From the NCBI GenBank assembly GCA_002448445.1, contig DJYC01000032.1:1-16875 (forward strand): 16,875 nucleotides of DNA. Direction: 5' to 3'. Below the pieces are notes generated by a model. It was not told where the DNA came from. It did not search any database and saw only the letters and a program-made list of their open reading frames with translations. This document shows positions 8,116 through 13,796 of the stretch, one piece after another; position 1 is the first letter of the stretch; each line of letters begins with the position of its first letter. The position numbers and the translations under genes were made by a program. The DNA is from Treponema sp. UBA6988 (GTDB lineage Bacteria > Spirochaetota > Spirochaetia > Treponematales > Treponemataceae).

Positions 8116-8140
8116 TTCAATATTATAACATAATATTGAA
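8116..8140. repeat. AT-rich palindrome in the fliE-fliF gap
   Basis: TTCAATATTAT (8116-8126) and ATAATATTGAA (8130-8140) form a perfect 11-bp inverted repeat with a 3-nt spacer. A second, weaker hairpin AAAAGTC/GACTTTT lies at 8147-8167, just downstream of the fliE stop on the minus strand. The palindrome overlaps a candidate promoter for fliF, so a dimeric regulator site is possible. Confidence 0.6.
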
Positions 8141-8150
8141 AACTTGAAAA
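8122..8150 (-). promoter_or_regulatory. Candidate internal promoter for fliF and the genes after it
   Basis: On the minus strand, TTTTCA (8150-8145) is followed after 17 bp by TATAAT (8127-8122), preceded by TGT, which fits an extended -10. The predicted leader to fliF is about 115 nt. The -10 lies inside an AT-rich palindrome, so a chance match is possible. Confidence 0.35.
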
Positions 8151-8187
8151 GTCTTAAAATGACTTTTTGAATGCTACTGTTCGCTTA

Positions 8188-8553
8188 CTATCTGTTCTGA
8201 GACAGTTCGTTCCAGCCGGTTATAAGGCGGTCTATGACCGTCTGTGCCAGGTTCAATGACATTTTTGCCTTTGCCATGGCCGTAGTTACATCATGAATGT
8301 CAACGCTGTCCGGGTCAGTGATAATCTGCTCCTGGAGCTTTGCAACGTTAACCTGCTGCGCGTTCATCTCGCGTGCAGCTTCAAGCATTGCGTTTTCAAA
8401 GTCGCCGCGCTTGATTTGTTCCTTTGGAGCAGCGTCAGTAACGTTGCCAAAAGAATCCATATAAAGCTTCTTTGCTGTGTCTATTACAGGCTTTGTCCCC
8501 AGATGAGCCGGGTTAGTCCTGTTCAGTTCAAGGCTGCCGATTGTAAAGTCCAT
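8188..8553 (-). CDS. fliE: Flagellar hook-basal body complex protein FliE
   Basis: The product is 121 residues, in the normal range. The C-terminal half shows the family pattern, with DVTTAMAKAKMSLNLAQTVIDRLITGWNEL. FliE joins the MS ring to the proximal rod and is needed early for export. The N-terminus is variable, as usual in this family. GGGGAGG, 8 nt before the ATG, supports the start; the flgC stop is only 14 nt upstream, so the two genes are co-transcribed. A gap of about 185 bp with two hairpins and a possible promoter separates it from fliF. Confidence 0.95.
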   Translation of the reverse strand: MDFTIGSLELNRTNPAHLGTKPVIDTAKKLYMDSFGNVTDAAPKEQIKRGDFENAMLEAAREMNAQQVNVAKLQEQIITDPDSVDIHDVTTAMAKAKMSLNLAQTVIDRLITGWNELSQNR

Positions 8554-8567
8554 TGTCTAAGCCTCCC

Positions 8568-9026
8568 CTACTGTCCAATTTCCAGGGCTGCAGAGAACAT
8601 TTCCTTGCTTCCCTGAATTACTGCTGAATTTGCTTCGTATGCGCGGTTTGCGCTTATCATGTCCACCATTTCGTTTACGATGTTTACGTTGGGGTATTCA
8701 ACGTAGCCCTTGTTTGGGCCAGACTGAATCGCATCCGGGTGGTCGGGATCATAAACCATGCGTCCCTGGGCTGTATCTTTTACAATTTCGCGTACGTGAA
8801 CGCCTTTGCCCGGTCCGTTGTCCTGGTCATCATTAACAAATGGATGCCGCCAAGTTGGGTGCTCGTTTGCAATTGGCTCCACAATGACGCTCTGCTTGCG
8901 GTAGCATCCGCCTTCCTGAGTCCTTGTGGTGGTTGCGTTTGCAATGTTGTTGGAAATAACATCTGTGCGGAGGCGCTCAACGCTCATTCCTGTGGCTGCA
9001 ATGTTAATGCTTGTATATAATCCCAT
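8568..9026 (-). CDS. flgC: Flagellar basal-body rod protein FlgC
   Basis: The product is 152 residues. It has the rod/hook N-terminal motif (SINIAATGMSVERLRTDV, then SNNIANATTT) and the C-terminal motif VNIVNEMVDMISANRAYEAN, characteristic of FlgC. It builds the proximal rod in the periplasm after export through the flagellar gate; no Sec signal is expected or seen. AAGGAG lies 6 nt before the ATG. The flgB stop is 10 nt upstream, giving a tight flgB-flgC-fliE group. Confidence 0.97.
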   Translation of the reverse strand: MGLYTSINIAATGMSVERLRTDVISNNIANATTTRTQEGGCYRKQSVIVEPIANEHPTWRHPFVNDDQDNGPGKGVHVREIVKDTAQGRMVYDPDHPDAIQSGPNKGYVEYPNVNIVNEMVDMISANRAYEANSAVIQGSKEMFSAALEIGQ

Positions 9027-9036
9027 ATTCTACTCC

Positions 9037-9462
9037 TTAGATTTTCTTCATGGCCGTATTGACCTGGCTAAATTCAAAGTTTTCTAGCTGGGTCAAAAGC
9101 TGGTACTGCATTTGAATCTGAACAAGGTTCATTGCTTCCTGCTCTGCGTCCACATTGTTGCCGTTAGCCTTGGCTGTGGTCGCATAGTCCGTAACGCGGC
9201 GGGGCTCAACCTTGCGCCAGTCACGGGGCTGTTCGCTCTGAACGTGGCGTGGATCGCTTGTAATCATGCGGAATCCTTCGTGGCTTTTGTCCCTTGATTC
9301 AAAAGCACGCTTTAATTCGCTTTCAAAATTAACCTGCTGCTTTTTGTAGTTGGGCACTTCGCTGTTGGCGATGTTGTTGGCAGTCACCTGATAGCGGAGG
9401 CTCTGTACATCAAGAGCGCGAGAAAGAAGATCTACTGAATCTACAAAACTGTTCATACCCAT
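9037..9462 (-). CDS. flgB: Flagellar basal-body rod protein FlgB
   Basis: The product is 141 residues and shows the rod signature TANNIANSEVPNYKKQQVNF (about 28-47) and the helical C-terminal VQIQMQYQLLTQLENF stretch. It forms the proximal rod with FlgC and FlgF. It is the first gene of the operon. Two in-frame ATGs exist, at 9462 and 9456; neither has a clear ribosome site. The putative sigma28 -10 box ends 7 nt before the first one, so a leaderless or nearly leaderless mRNA is possible. I keep the first ATG, without strong preference. Confidence 0.96.
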   Translation of the reverse strand: MGMNSFVDSVDLLSRALDVQSLRYQVTANNIANSEVPNYKKQQVNFESELKRAFESRDKSHEGFRMITSDPRHVQSEQPRDWRKVEPRRVTDYATTAKANGNNVDAEQEAMNLVQIQMQYQLLTQLENFEFSQVNTAMKKI

Positions 9463-9469
9463 ACTCTGA

Positions 9470-9496
9470 TTTTCGGCAAATGGTTACAAAAGTTTA
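9470..9496 (-). promoter_or_regulatory. Sigma28 (FliA)-type promoter of the flagellar operon
   Basis: On the minus strand, TAAA (9496-9493), 15 bp, then GCCGAAAA (9477-9470). The FliA consensus is TAAA-N15-GCCGATAA, so the match is 11 of 12 with exact spacing. The -10 box ends 7 nt before the first flgB ATG. In many bacteria flgB operons are not under sigma28, so the match deserves testing. Confidence 0.5.
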
Positions 9497-9519
9497 CAAA
9501 ATAATTACAGCTAGGGCAA
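9491..9519 (-). promoter_or_regulatory. Alternative sigma70-type promoter for flgB, overlapping the sigma28 site
   Basis: TTGCCC (9519-9514) and TAAACT (9496-9491) on the minus strand are separated by 17 bp. Each hexamer matches consensus at 4 of 6. The -10 box shares its TAAA with the sigma28 -35 element, so the two polymerases could not bind together. It would give a leader of about 22 nt. Confidence 0.35.
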
Positions 9520-9604
9520 GTTACAGGAAAGGCTGGAGTTTTTAACTTTTTTCTTCTGGAGCGTACTGCTTGGTCTTACTGTTCGGAAGGCTACGCCATT
9601 CCGA

Positions 9605-9734
9605 AGCTTTTTTTGATACCCCGCTTTGCAGGGTTCCGGCTAACGCCTCCATTGCTGGCGGTTCGGCCCTTCGACAAGTTCAGGGACCGCTCCGTCAGCA
9701 ACGGCTACGCCGCCCTTCCAATCGGGGCTAGGCT
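9605..9734 (-). repeat. Dispersed intergenic repeat, family A, copy 2
   Basis: On the minus strand it starts with GCCTAGCCCCGATTGGAAGG and reaches GCCGGAACCCTGCAAAGCGG. In the middle is a long interrupted hairpin: TTGCTG/CAGCAA, GCGGT/ACCGC and CCCT/AGGG around the loop GAACTTGTCGA. Copy 3 has the same loop with changed but still paired stems. The tail box found in copies 1, 3 and 4 is missing here. Confidence 0.65.
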
Positions 9735-9747
9735 GTATGGCAAGATC

Positions 9748-9922
9748 GCAGCAAAGGCATGAGGCCGGATTGTAAGGGCGCGGAACGCGTTGCCGTGGTG
9801 GGTGAGCTTGTCGAACCCCCGGCAATGGAGCCGAAAGGCGGAACCCTGGAAAGCCGTACAAAAAATGGCAATTGGCAGCAAAAAAAGAAGTGGTAGAGCA
9901 TTAAAAATTGCCGTCCATAAAA
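9748..9922 (+). repeat. Dispersed intergenic repeat, family A, copy 3
   Basis: It contains GGCCGGATTGTAAGGGCG, a central hairpin TTGCCG/CGGCAA (9790-9795 with 9820-9825) with inner GGGT/ACCC around the loop GAGCTTGTCGA, then GGAACCCTGGAAAGCC, and ends GGTAGAGC, 11 nt, CCGTCC (9892-9916). It lies back to back with copy 2 and ends 11 bp before the -35 box of the lipoprotein gene. Confidence 0.65.
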
Positions 9923-9927
9923 TTTCC

Positions 9928-9955
9928 TTGACTATAGCAGACTATGGCATATAAT
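9928..9955 (+). promoter_or_regulatory. Sigma70-type promoter of the lipoprotein gene
   Basis: TTGACT (9928-9933) and TATAAT (9950-9955) are spaced by 16 bp. The predicted transcript start near 9962 leaves a leader of about 12 nt that still contains the ribosome site AAGGAAG. The -10 box lies downstream of an earlier in-frame ATG at 9944, which rules that ATG out as the start if this promoter is used. Confidence 0.65.
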
Positions 9956-9973
9956 AGAAGAAAAGGAAGTAAA

Positions 9974-10885
9974 ATGAAGCTAGTCAAGAGGGTGCTTTTT
10001 TGCGCTGCCACAGTTTACGCCACGGCAATTTGCCTTTCATGCGAAAAGAATCAGGAAATTCAGCAAAAGGCACAGGAAGAAGAGTACGAACTAAGAATAC
10101 TTTCAGCAAACTCGTCCGCACCCCTGCCCCCTCTTTACAGCGAGGAATTCTTTAAGGCAGTAATACTTGTTCGCCAGGCAGAACTTTGCATTCCCGGACG
10201 CGACAAAAAGATGCACACCGTAAAAAAACTTTACGCCCCTTCGGAAACGGATGCAGTACAGCTGGACCTTGTCTACAAAAACGGAAGGCCGGAAACCAAG
10301 CTTGTTAAGGGAGAAGACAAAGCTACAGCCTACTTTCATGCAGTTTACGACAACGTAGACTACTGGGTTTTAAAGGATTCTGCCGCGCTAAATTCGGAAA
10401 GTGCAGTCATTACGGAAAGCACGGCTCTTTACAAAGACAGTTCCCTAAAAAACAGAATTGCGGAAAAGGGAGCAAGCCTTTCTTTTGGAACAGTCGTTGC
10501 AAAGCCTCTTGTACAGGAAGAAGCGGACTCTCCCGCAGAAAAAATCTTCTATTATAATAAGCAGCTGGCTTGTGTTCAGGAAGCCTACGTAAAAAAAGGC
10601 AGCGCAAGCAAGGCAAACGACGACATTGCGGTTCTAAAGATTGTAGAAGAGCTAAAGAAAACCCAGAGGGCGGTTGCAAGGAACAACCTCTTTGCAAAAG
10701 CCGCAAAATACAAGCCCTCGCCTGCGGTAAAAGCTGCCCTTGAAGCCCAAAAAGTGGAGCGAATTTCCTACGACTATCAGGAAGTGCTTGAAAGCATCAC
10801 AAAGATGAACCAGAAGAAGAGCTACGGCATAAACGTTAACGAGCTTATGACCGTAGACCAGAGCAAGGATCCCTTTGGCAACTAG
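9974..10885 (+). CDS. Putative lipoprotein of unknown function
   Basis: The product is 303 residues from the ATG at 9974. The N-terminus is a lipoprotein signal peptide: basic MKLVKR, a hydrophobic stretch, then ICLSC with the lipidated Cys at 23, acceptable under the relaxed spirochaete lipobox. A charged linker (EKNQEIQQKAQEEE) follows. The middle, around DYWVLKDSAAL and ITESTALYKDSS, has the short beta-strand pattern of bacterial SH3-like domains, though I am not certain. The C-terminal third is Lys/Ala-rich and probably helical. I do not recognise a named family. The start was chosen for its AAGGAAG ribosome site 5 nt upstream and because the signal peptide begins there. It is divergent from flgB and stands alone. 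Confidence 0.8.
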   Translation: MKLVKRVLFCAATVYATAICLSCEKNQEIQQKAQEEEYELRILSANSSAPLPPLYSEEFFKAVILVRQAELCIPGRDKKMHTVKKLYAPSETDAVQLDLVYKNGRPETKLVKGEDKATAYFHAVYDNVDYWVLKDSAALNSESAVITESTALYKDSSLKNRIAEKGASLSFGTVVAKPLVQEEADSPAEKIFYYNKQLACVQEAYVKKGSASKANDDIAVLKIVEELKKTQRAVARNNLFAKAAKYKPSPAVKAALEAQKVERISYDYQEVLESITKMNQKKSYGINVNELMTVDQSKDPFGN

Positions 10886-10917
10886 CGTGTCGAACCACGG
10901 TTGGATGGTGGAACAGA

Positions 10918-10936
10918 CCCTGAATCAAGTTCAGGG
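10918..10936. repeat. Small hairpin after the lipoprotein gene
   Basis: CCCTGAA and TTCAGGG form a perfect 7-bp stem around TCAAG, 33 nt past the stop codon. No T-run follows on the plus strand, so it is not a standard terminator. Its arm recalls the CCCTGAACTTGTCGA stem-loop seen in family A copy 2. Confidence 0.5.
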
Positions 10937-10997
10937 TGACAGGTAATCAAAAAAATACGCAGTGAAAATTGGATTCTTTTATTTTTCCTATGTTAAC

Positions 10998-11217
10998 GAG
11001 ACCGGAAATCTCCCTTCGGGTACACCGTACGCACTTGCTACGGTGTATGTGTGCAGCGGAAGGCACACAACGGTAGCAAGGGCGTAGCGTTGTGGGCTGG
11101 AAACCCGCATTGGAGCGGAACGTACCCGGCAGCGTAGCTTCAAGCCGCGCAGCGAGTTTAATTTCCTATTCCGCGACACCGCGGGTTTCTCAGACGGATT
11201 TGCCTGGGAGCGGAACA
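10998..11217. repeat. GC-rich multi-hairpin block (possible composite repeat)
   Basis: Perfect stems seen directly: TACACCGTA/TACGGTGTA (11021-11029 with 11039-11047), TGTGTGC/GCACACA (11048-11054 with 11063-11069), CACAACG/CGTTGTG (11066-11072 with 11088-11094, competing with the previous one), and CCGCG/CGCGG (11171-11175 with 11180-11184). GGGTAC (11018-11023) can pair with GTACCC (11122-11127), closing the first group. GGAGCGGAAC occurs at 11112 and 11207. GGCTGGAAACCCGCATTGGA resembles parts of family A in a different order. Confidence 0.5.
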
Positions 11218-11237
11218 CAAAATTGATTTCCGTGCAA

Positions 11238-11894
11238 CTAGGATTTTGCACTAAAAAGCTGCCTGGAAACTTCCACAACGCCTCGGTGCCTTAAATTCCT
11301 TGGTTCAAAGCGGATAATGTAGTAGACAAGCTGCATTACAAGCCCTGCCCCAAAAGTGCTGATTACAGTTCCAATTCCTACAGGCCCGCCAAGAAGCCAG
11401 CCCGCAAGCAAAACGAATGCCCAAAGGAGTACCTCTACAAGACCAATGGGAAGCCGGGGCATTCTTTTTCCAAGTCCAACAAGAAGGGAATCCCTTGGAC
11501 CGCAGCACTGGGCACACTTCATGTAAACAGCCATTCCCAAAGCCATAAAAACAAAGCCTACAAGCATGATTGCTATTCCTACAGCAAGGCTTTTGTTAAG
11601 GGGAAAGGGATTTACGCTGTTAAAAAACTGCACGAAGTTCCCGGTAAAAAGAGCATCTATTATGGTTCCGTAGCCAATTTTTTCTTTTAGCAAAATGTCT
11701 ATCAGCAAAATTGTAACAGCCACCAGGGTCATGCAAAGTCCGTAGTTTAGCGGAAGGTGGTAGGAAAGCCCCATTCCAAGGCAGTCCCAAGGAGCAAGGC
11801 CTATGTTTGCAAAAATTGTAAGGTGAACGCCAAAAGAAAATATGAACAATCCGATTATTATCCTTATCCATTCAAGTATTATTGTTTTCCGCAT
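11238..11894 (-). CDS. YczE/YyaS/YitT-family integral membrane protein
   Basis: The product is 218 residues and strongly hydrophobic, with about five or six membrane helices. Conserved YczE-like stretches are visible: GLAPWDCLGMGLS (about 31-43), GYGTIIDALFTG, GPRDSLLVGL, LPIGLVEVLLW and LGGPVGIGTVI. The family's biochemical role is unsettled, so I assign none. The ATG lies within the last codons of the upstream peptidase gene (23-nt overlap) with AGGG 3 nt before it, so it is translated as the last gene of a four-gene operon. The C-terminal tail is basic and probably cytoplasmic. Confidence 0.85.
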   Translation of the reverse strand: MRKTIILEWIRIIIGLFIFSFGVHLTIFANIGLAPWDCLGMGLSYHLPLNYGLCMTLVAVTILLIDILLKEKIGYGTIIDALFTGNFVQFFNSVNPFPLNKSLAVGIAIMLVGFVFMALGMAVYMKCAQCCGPRDSLLVGLGKRMPRLPIGLVEVLLWAFVLLAGWLLGGPVGIGTVISTFGAGLVMQLVYYIIRFEPRNLRHRGVVEVSRQLFSAKS

Positions 11895-12465
11895 ATACCC
11901 TCTTCATGTAGGCTCCCCCGTTTTCCTTTAGCCACTTGTCGCAAGCCTTGTAGTTGGGAAAGACGCCTTCAACTTCCGCGTAGAATTCTTTTGAATGATT
12001 CATGTGGCGGCGGTGGCACAACTCGTGAACCACAACGCTGTCCAAAACATCACTTGGCATTATGACCAAAAGACAGTTGAAATTCAAGTTGCCGCTTTGA
12101 GCACAGCTCCCCCATCTGGAAGACTGTAGCCTTATGGAAATGCGGCCGTATGTTACGCCAAGCTTTTTTGCCCAGAATTCCACCCGCTCTGGAATTATTT
12201 TTTTTGCATCCTTCCTTATGCGCCTTAAATCCTCTGCAGAAAGAAGCCCCATGTCCCTGGCCCTTTGCTTATCGCACTCCTGCTTTTTAAGGTGCTTTTC
12301 TATCCAGCCCTTTTTTAAGAGAATAAATTCTTTAACGGTAGCTTCGCTTATTCCGTATGGTGCCTTTACCAGCAAGCTTCCGTCCGGCATTAGGCTTAAA
12401 GAAATTGTCCGCCGGCGGGATTTTTTTATTTTGTAGGTTAGTTTCATGTTGGTTAGGGGCATCAT
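11872..12465 (-). CDS. YgjP-like zinc metallopeptidase (DUF45 / SprT-like)
   Basis: The product is 197 residues. It shows the YgjP family layout: an N-terminal beta region (RRRTISLSLMPDGSLLVKAP), WGSC at 118-121, and the zinc site HELCH at 147-151 with a third likely ligand at His157 in HMNHSKEF. Glu148 would be the catalytic base. Family members are predicted cytoplasmic metallopeptidases and are often linked to restriction or stress loci; substrates are generally unknown. The ATG at 12465 overlaps the TGA of the regulator gene in an ATGA arrangement, with GGAAG just before it. A second ATG follows directly at 12462 and another at 12447, where family similarity begins. Confidence 0.88.
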   Translation of the reverse strand: MMPLTNMKLTYKIKKSRRRTISLSLMPDGSLLVKAPYGISEATVKEFILLKKGWIEKHLKKQECDKQRARDMGLLSAEDLRRIRKDAKKIIPERVEFWAKKLGVTYGRISIRLQSSRWGSCAQSGNLNFNCLLVIMPSDVLDSVVVHELCHRRHMNHSKEFYAEVEGVFPNYKACDKWLKENGGAYMKRVYAENNNT

Positions 12466-13091
12466 ACTTCCATAAGCATTTCTACAGGACAGGAAAGTGC
12501 TTTTGAAAGCGCAATCACACTTTCTGCTTTTGCAGCGTTTATGTTTTTTACCTGCTGCTCGTACTGCTGGATTGTGCGAACAGGTACACCGGAAATTTCT
12601 GCCAGCTGGCTTTGGGAAAGGGATGCCTTAAGGCGGTATTTCTTTAAGTTGCTTTCTCCTTTGCGTGAATTATAGAGCTCCTTCATTTTGTCGCAGAAGT
12701 GGGTTACGTCCATTTCGTGGTAAGGGGTGTACATTGCAAGAATTTCTGTTATGGGAATTAGGGAATCTATTTGCCTAAAGTTCAGGTTTGTCTGCCACTG
12801 AAAATACGCGAGAGCCCAACCTGCCCAGTATTCAGGGCTTCTGTTGGCAGCGGGATGGTATTTGTCTGCAAGGCTTTCGTCTCCCAAGACTTCCAAAGCC
12901 AGTTCCACACCTGACTTTCCTGCAATCAAGGCTGCATCTCCAGAACCAAAGCGCAAGGAAACATTCGATGCAAGAAAGATTCCGTAAAAGGCGGCAAGGC
13001 TTAAGTTCAGGTCATAAACTGCAAAGTCAAGCATTGAGGCCAATGTTGTCTGGGCCTTTGAAAGGTAGCTTTTATCGTAGGCGTGAATCAT
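12462..13091 (-). CDS. XRE-family HTH protein, probable antitoxin of the DUF3990 pair
   Basis: The product is 209 residues. The C-terminal 149-207 is a Cro/CI-type helix-turn-helix: LSQSQLAEISGVPVRTIQQYEQ, with the typical QxxLA and turn residues. The N-terminal 145 residues form a helical domain with GKSGVELALEVL (58-69) and EYWAGWALAYFQW (87-99), a combination I recall from genes next to DUF3990 proteins. It probably binds the operon promoter and may neutralise the upstream protein; both are inference. GAGGAGG stands 9 nt before the ATG, inside the end of the toxin-like gene (20-nt overlap). The antitoxin-second order with a strong internal ribosome site fits a toxin-antitoxin pair. Confidence 0.82.
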   Translation of the reverse strand: MIHAYDKSYLSKAQTTLASMLDFAVYDLNLSLAAFYGIFLASNVSLRFGSGDAALIAGKSGVELALEVLGDESLADKYHPAANRSPEYWAGWALAYFQWQTNLNFRQIDSLIPITEILAMYTPYHEMDVTHFCDKMKELYNSRKGESNLKKYRLKASLSQSQLAEISGVPVRTIQQYEQQVKNINAAKAESVIALSKALSCPVEMLMEV

Positions 13092-13749
13092 CGGCCTTTA
13101 CCTCCTCATCCAGAATCTGGATTATGTACAAGTCGCCACGCTGGCGTTTGTTTTTTTCCACGTCAAAATACTGGCGGCGGGCGTTTTTGTCGCGCAAGTC
13201 TTTTTTGGAAAACCATTCAGAATATTCAGCAACTTCGTATCCCTTGAACTTAAGGGCATCAAATGCCTTTTGGCTTTTTAAGACAAACTGGTTGCCAAGT
13301 TTTCCGAGCTTCATTGCGTTTGCAAGCTGGCGTACAGAAATTGTGCCGTTGATAAAATCCTGTGCAAACGAGAAGTAGCTGTCATCTGCCCGGTAGCCGG
13401 TTATTAGGTCAAAGTCTTTATAGGGAACAGTAAAGTTTTTTAGAAGATACTCTTTTGCTTCCTGAGCAAGCGCAGAGCTTACGTCAAAAATCCTGTTTTC
13501 AAGGAGGACGGAAAGCCAGTGAAGAATTGTATATTGGGGAGAGTTTAAATTTATGACTGTTAGGCCGGATGTTTCAATTTCATATATGTTTGCATAGCCG
13601 TTCGCATCTTTTGAAACACCCCACTCTTTTGCCATGCCAAGTTCTTCCGTGCAGTAAAAGCCAAGCCCATAGTCATTGCGGACCTTACCGAATCCAAAAA
13701 GAGGTTTTTCTATGATTTTGTCAGAGCCGTGATAGATTGTCTTTTTCAC
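13072..13749 (-). CDS. DUF3990-type protein, predicted ADP-ribosyltransferase-fold toxin
   Basis: The product is 225 residues from the GTG at 13749. DUF3990 features in order: YHGS (6-9), NDYGLGFYCT (25-34), AKEW (40-43), WLSVLLENR (78-86), DLITGYRADDSYF (114-126), and NQFVLKSQKAFDALKF (153-168). This matches the ADP-ribosyltransferase fold, with His7, Tyr32 and probably Gln154 at the NAD-binding positions; I recall DUF3990 as a member of that clan. If active it would modify a cytoplasmic target using NAD. The frame remains open upstream to 13875 but that part lies in a GC-rich repeat and is not coding. GTG is used because the family motif starts right after it and a promoter sits 6 nt upstream. 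GC-poor relative to the adjacent repeat. Confidence 0.8.
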   Translation of the reverse strand: MKKTIYHGSDKIIEKPLFGFGKVRNDYGLGFYCTEELGMAKEWGVSKDANGYANIYEIETSGLTVINLNSPQYTILHWLSVLLENRIFDVSSALAQEAKEYLLKNFTVPYKDFDLITGYRADDSYFSFAQDFINGTISVRQLANAMKLGKLGNQFVLKSQKAFDALKFKGYEVAEYSEWFSKKDLRDKNARRQYFDVEKNKRQRGDLYIIQILDEEVKADDSRLR

Positions 13750-13755
13750 ATGATT

Positions 13756-13785
13756 ATTATACTCCCAAAGATGTACAATTGACAA
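13756..13785 (-). promoter_or_regulatory. Promoter of the DUF3990-XRE operon
   Basis: On the minus strand TTGTCA (13785-13780) and a perfect TATAAT (13761-13756) are separated by 18 bp. Six bases lie between the -10 box and the GTG at 13749, placing the first transcribed base at the start codon. GGGAG overlaps the promoter spacer and would not be transcribed. A site for autoregulation by the XRE protein would be expected here, but I see no clear operator repeat. Confidence 0.55.
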
Positions 13786-13796
13786 GTGGGGGAACA

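Larger units (their letters stand above)
9463..9973. other. Intergenic region between divergent flgB and lipoprotein genes
   Basis: No convincing gene is present. From left to right it holds the flgB promoters, a GC-rich family A repeat copy in minus orientation (9605-9734), a second copy in plus orientation (9748-9922) and the lipoprotein promoter. No tRNA cloverleaf was recognised. The GC-rich stretch departs from the neighbouring genes in composition. Confidence 0.6.
10886..11237. other. Non-coding, hairpin-rich intergenic region
   Basis: No supported gene lies here. It holds a CCCTGAA/TTCAGGG hairpin just after the lipoprotein gene (10918-10936) and a GC-rich block (10998-11217) with at least four hairpins. 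Short arms such as GTAGC and GGAGCGGAAC recur. The block lies downstream of both flanking genes, which converge here. Confidence 0.6.

Noticed and set aside
9640..9861. 73-codon open frame on the minus strand
   Set aside because: It runs through two GC-rich repeat copies of opposite orientation; composition is Pro/Arg-rich and explained by the repeat, not by coding selection.
9944..9973. Earlier ATG for the lipoprotein gene
   Set aside because: It lies upstream of the -10 box, and a hydrophilic MAYNRRKGSK stretch before the signal peptide is not expected; AAGGAAG marks the later ATG.
10998..11217. tRNA, tmRNA or RNase P RNA in the hairpin-rich block
   Set aside because: No cloverleaf, no TTCGA T-loop with CCA end, and none of the conserved RNase P or tmRNA core sequences were seen.
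10988..11278. 96-codon open frame on the minus strand
   Set aside because: It covers the hairpin-rich repeat block and overlaps the end of the YczE gene in another frame; no motif or ribosome site.
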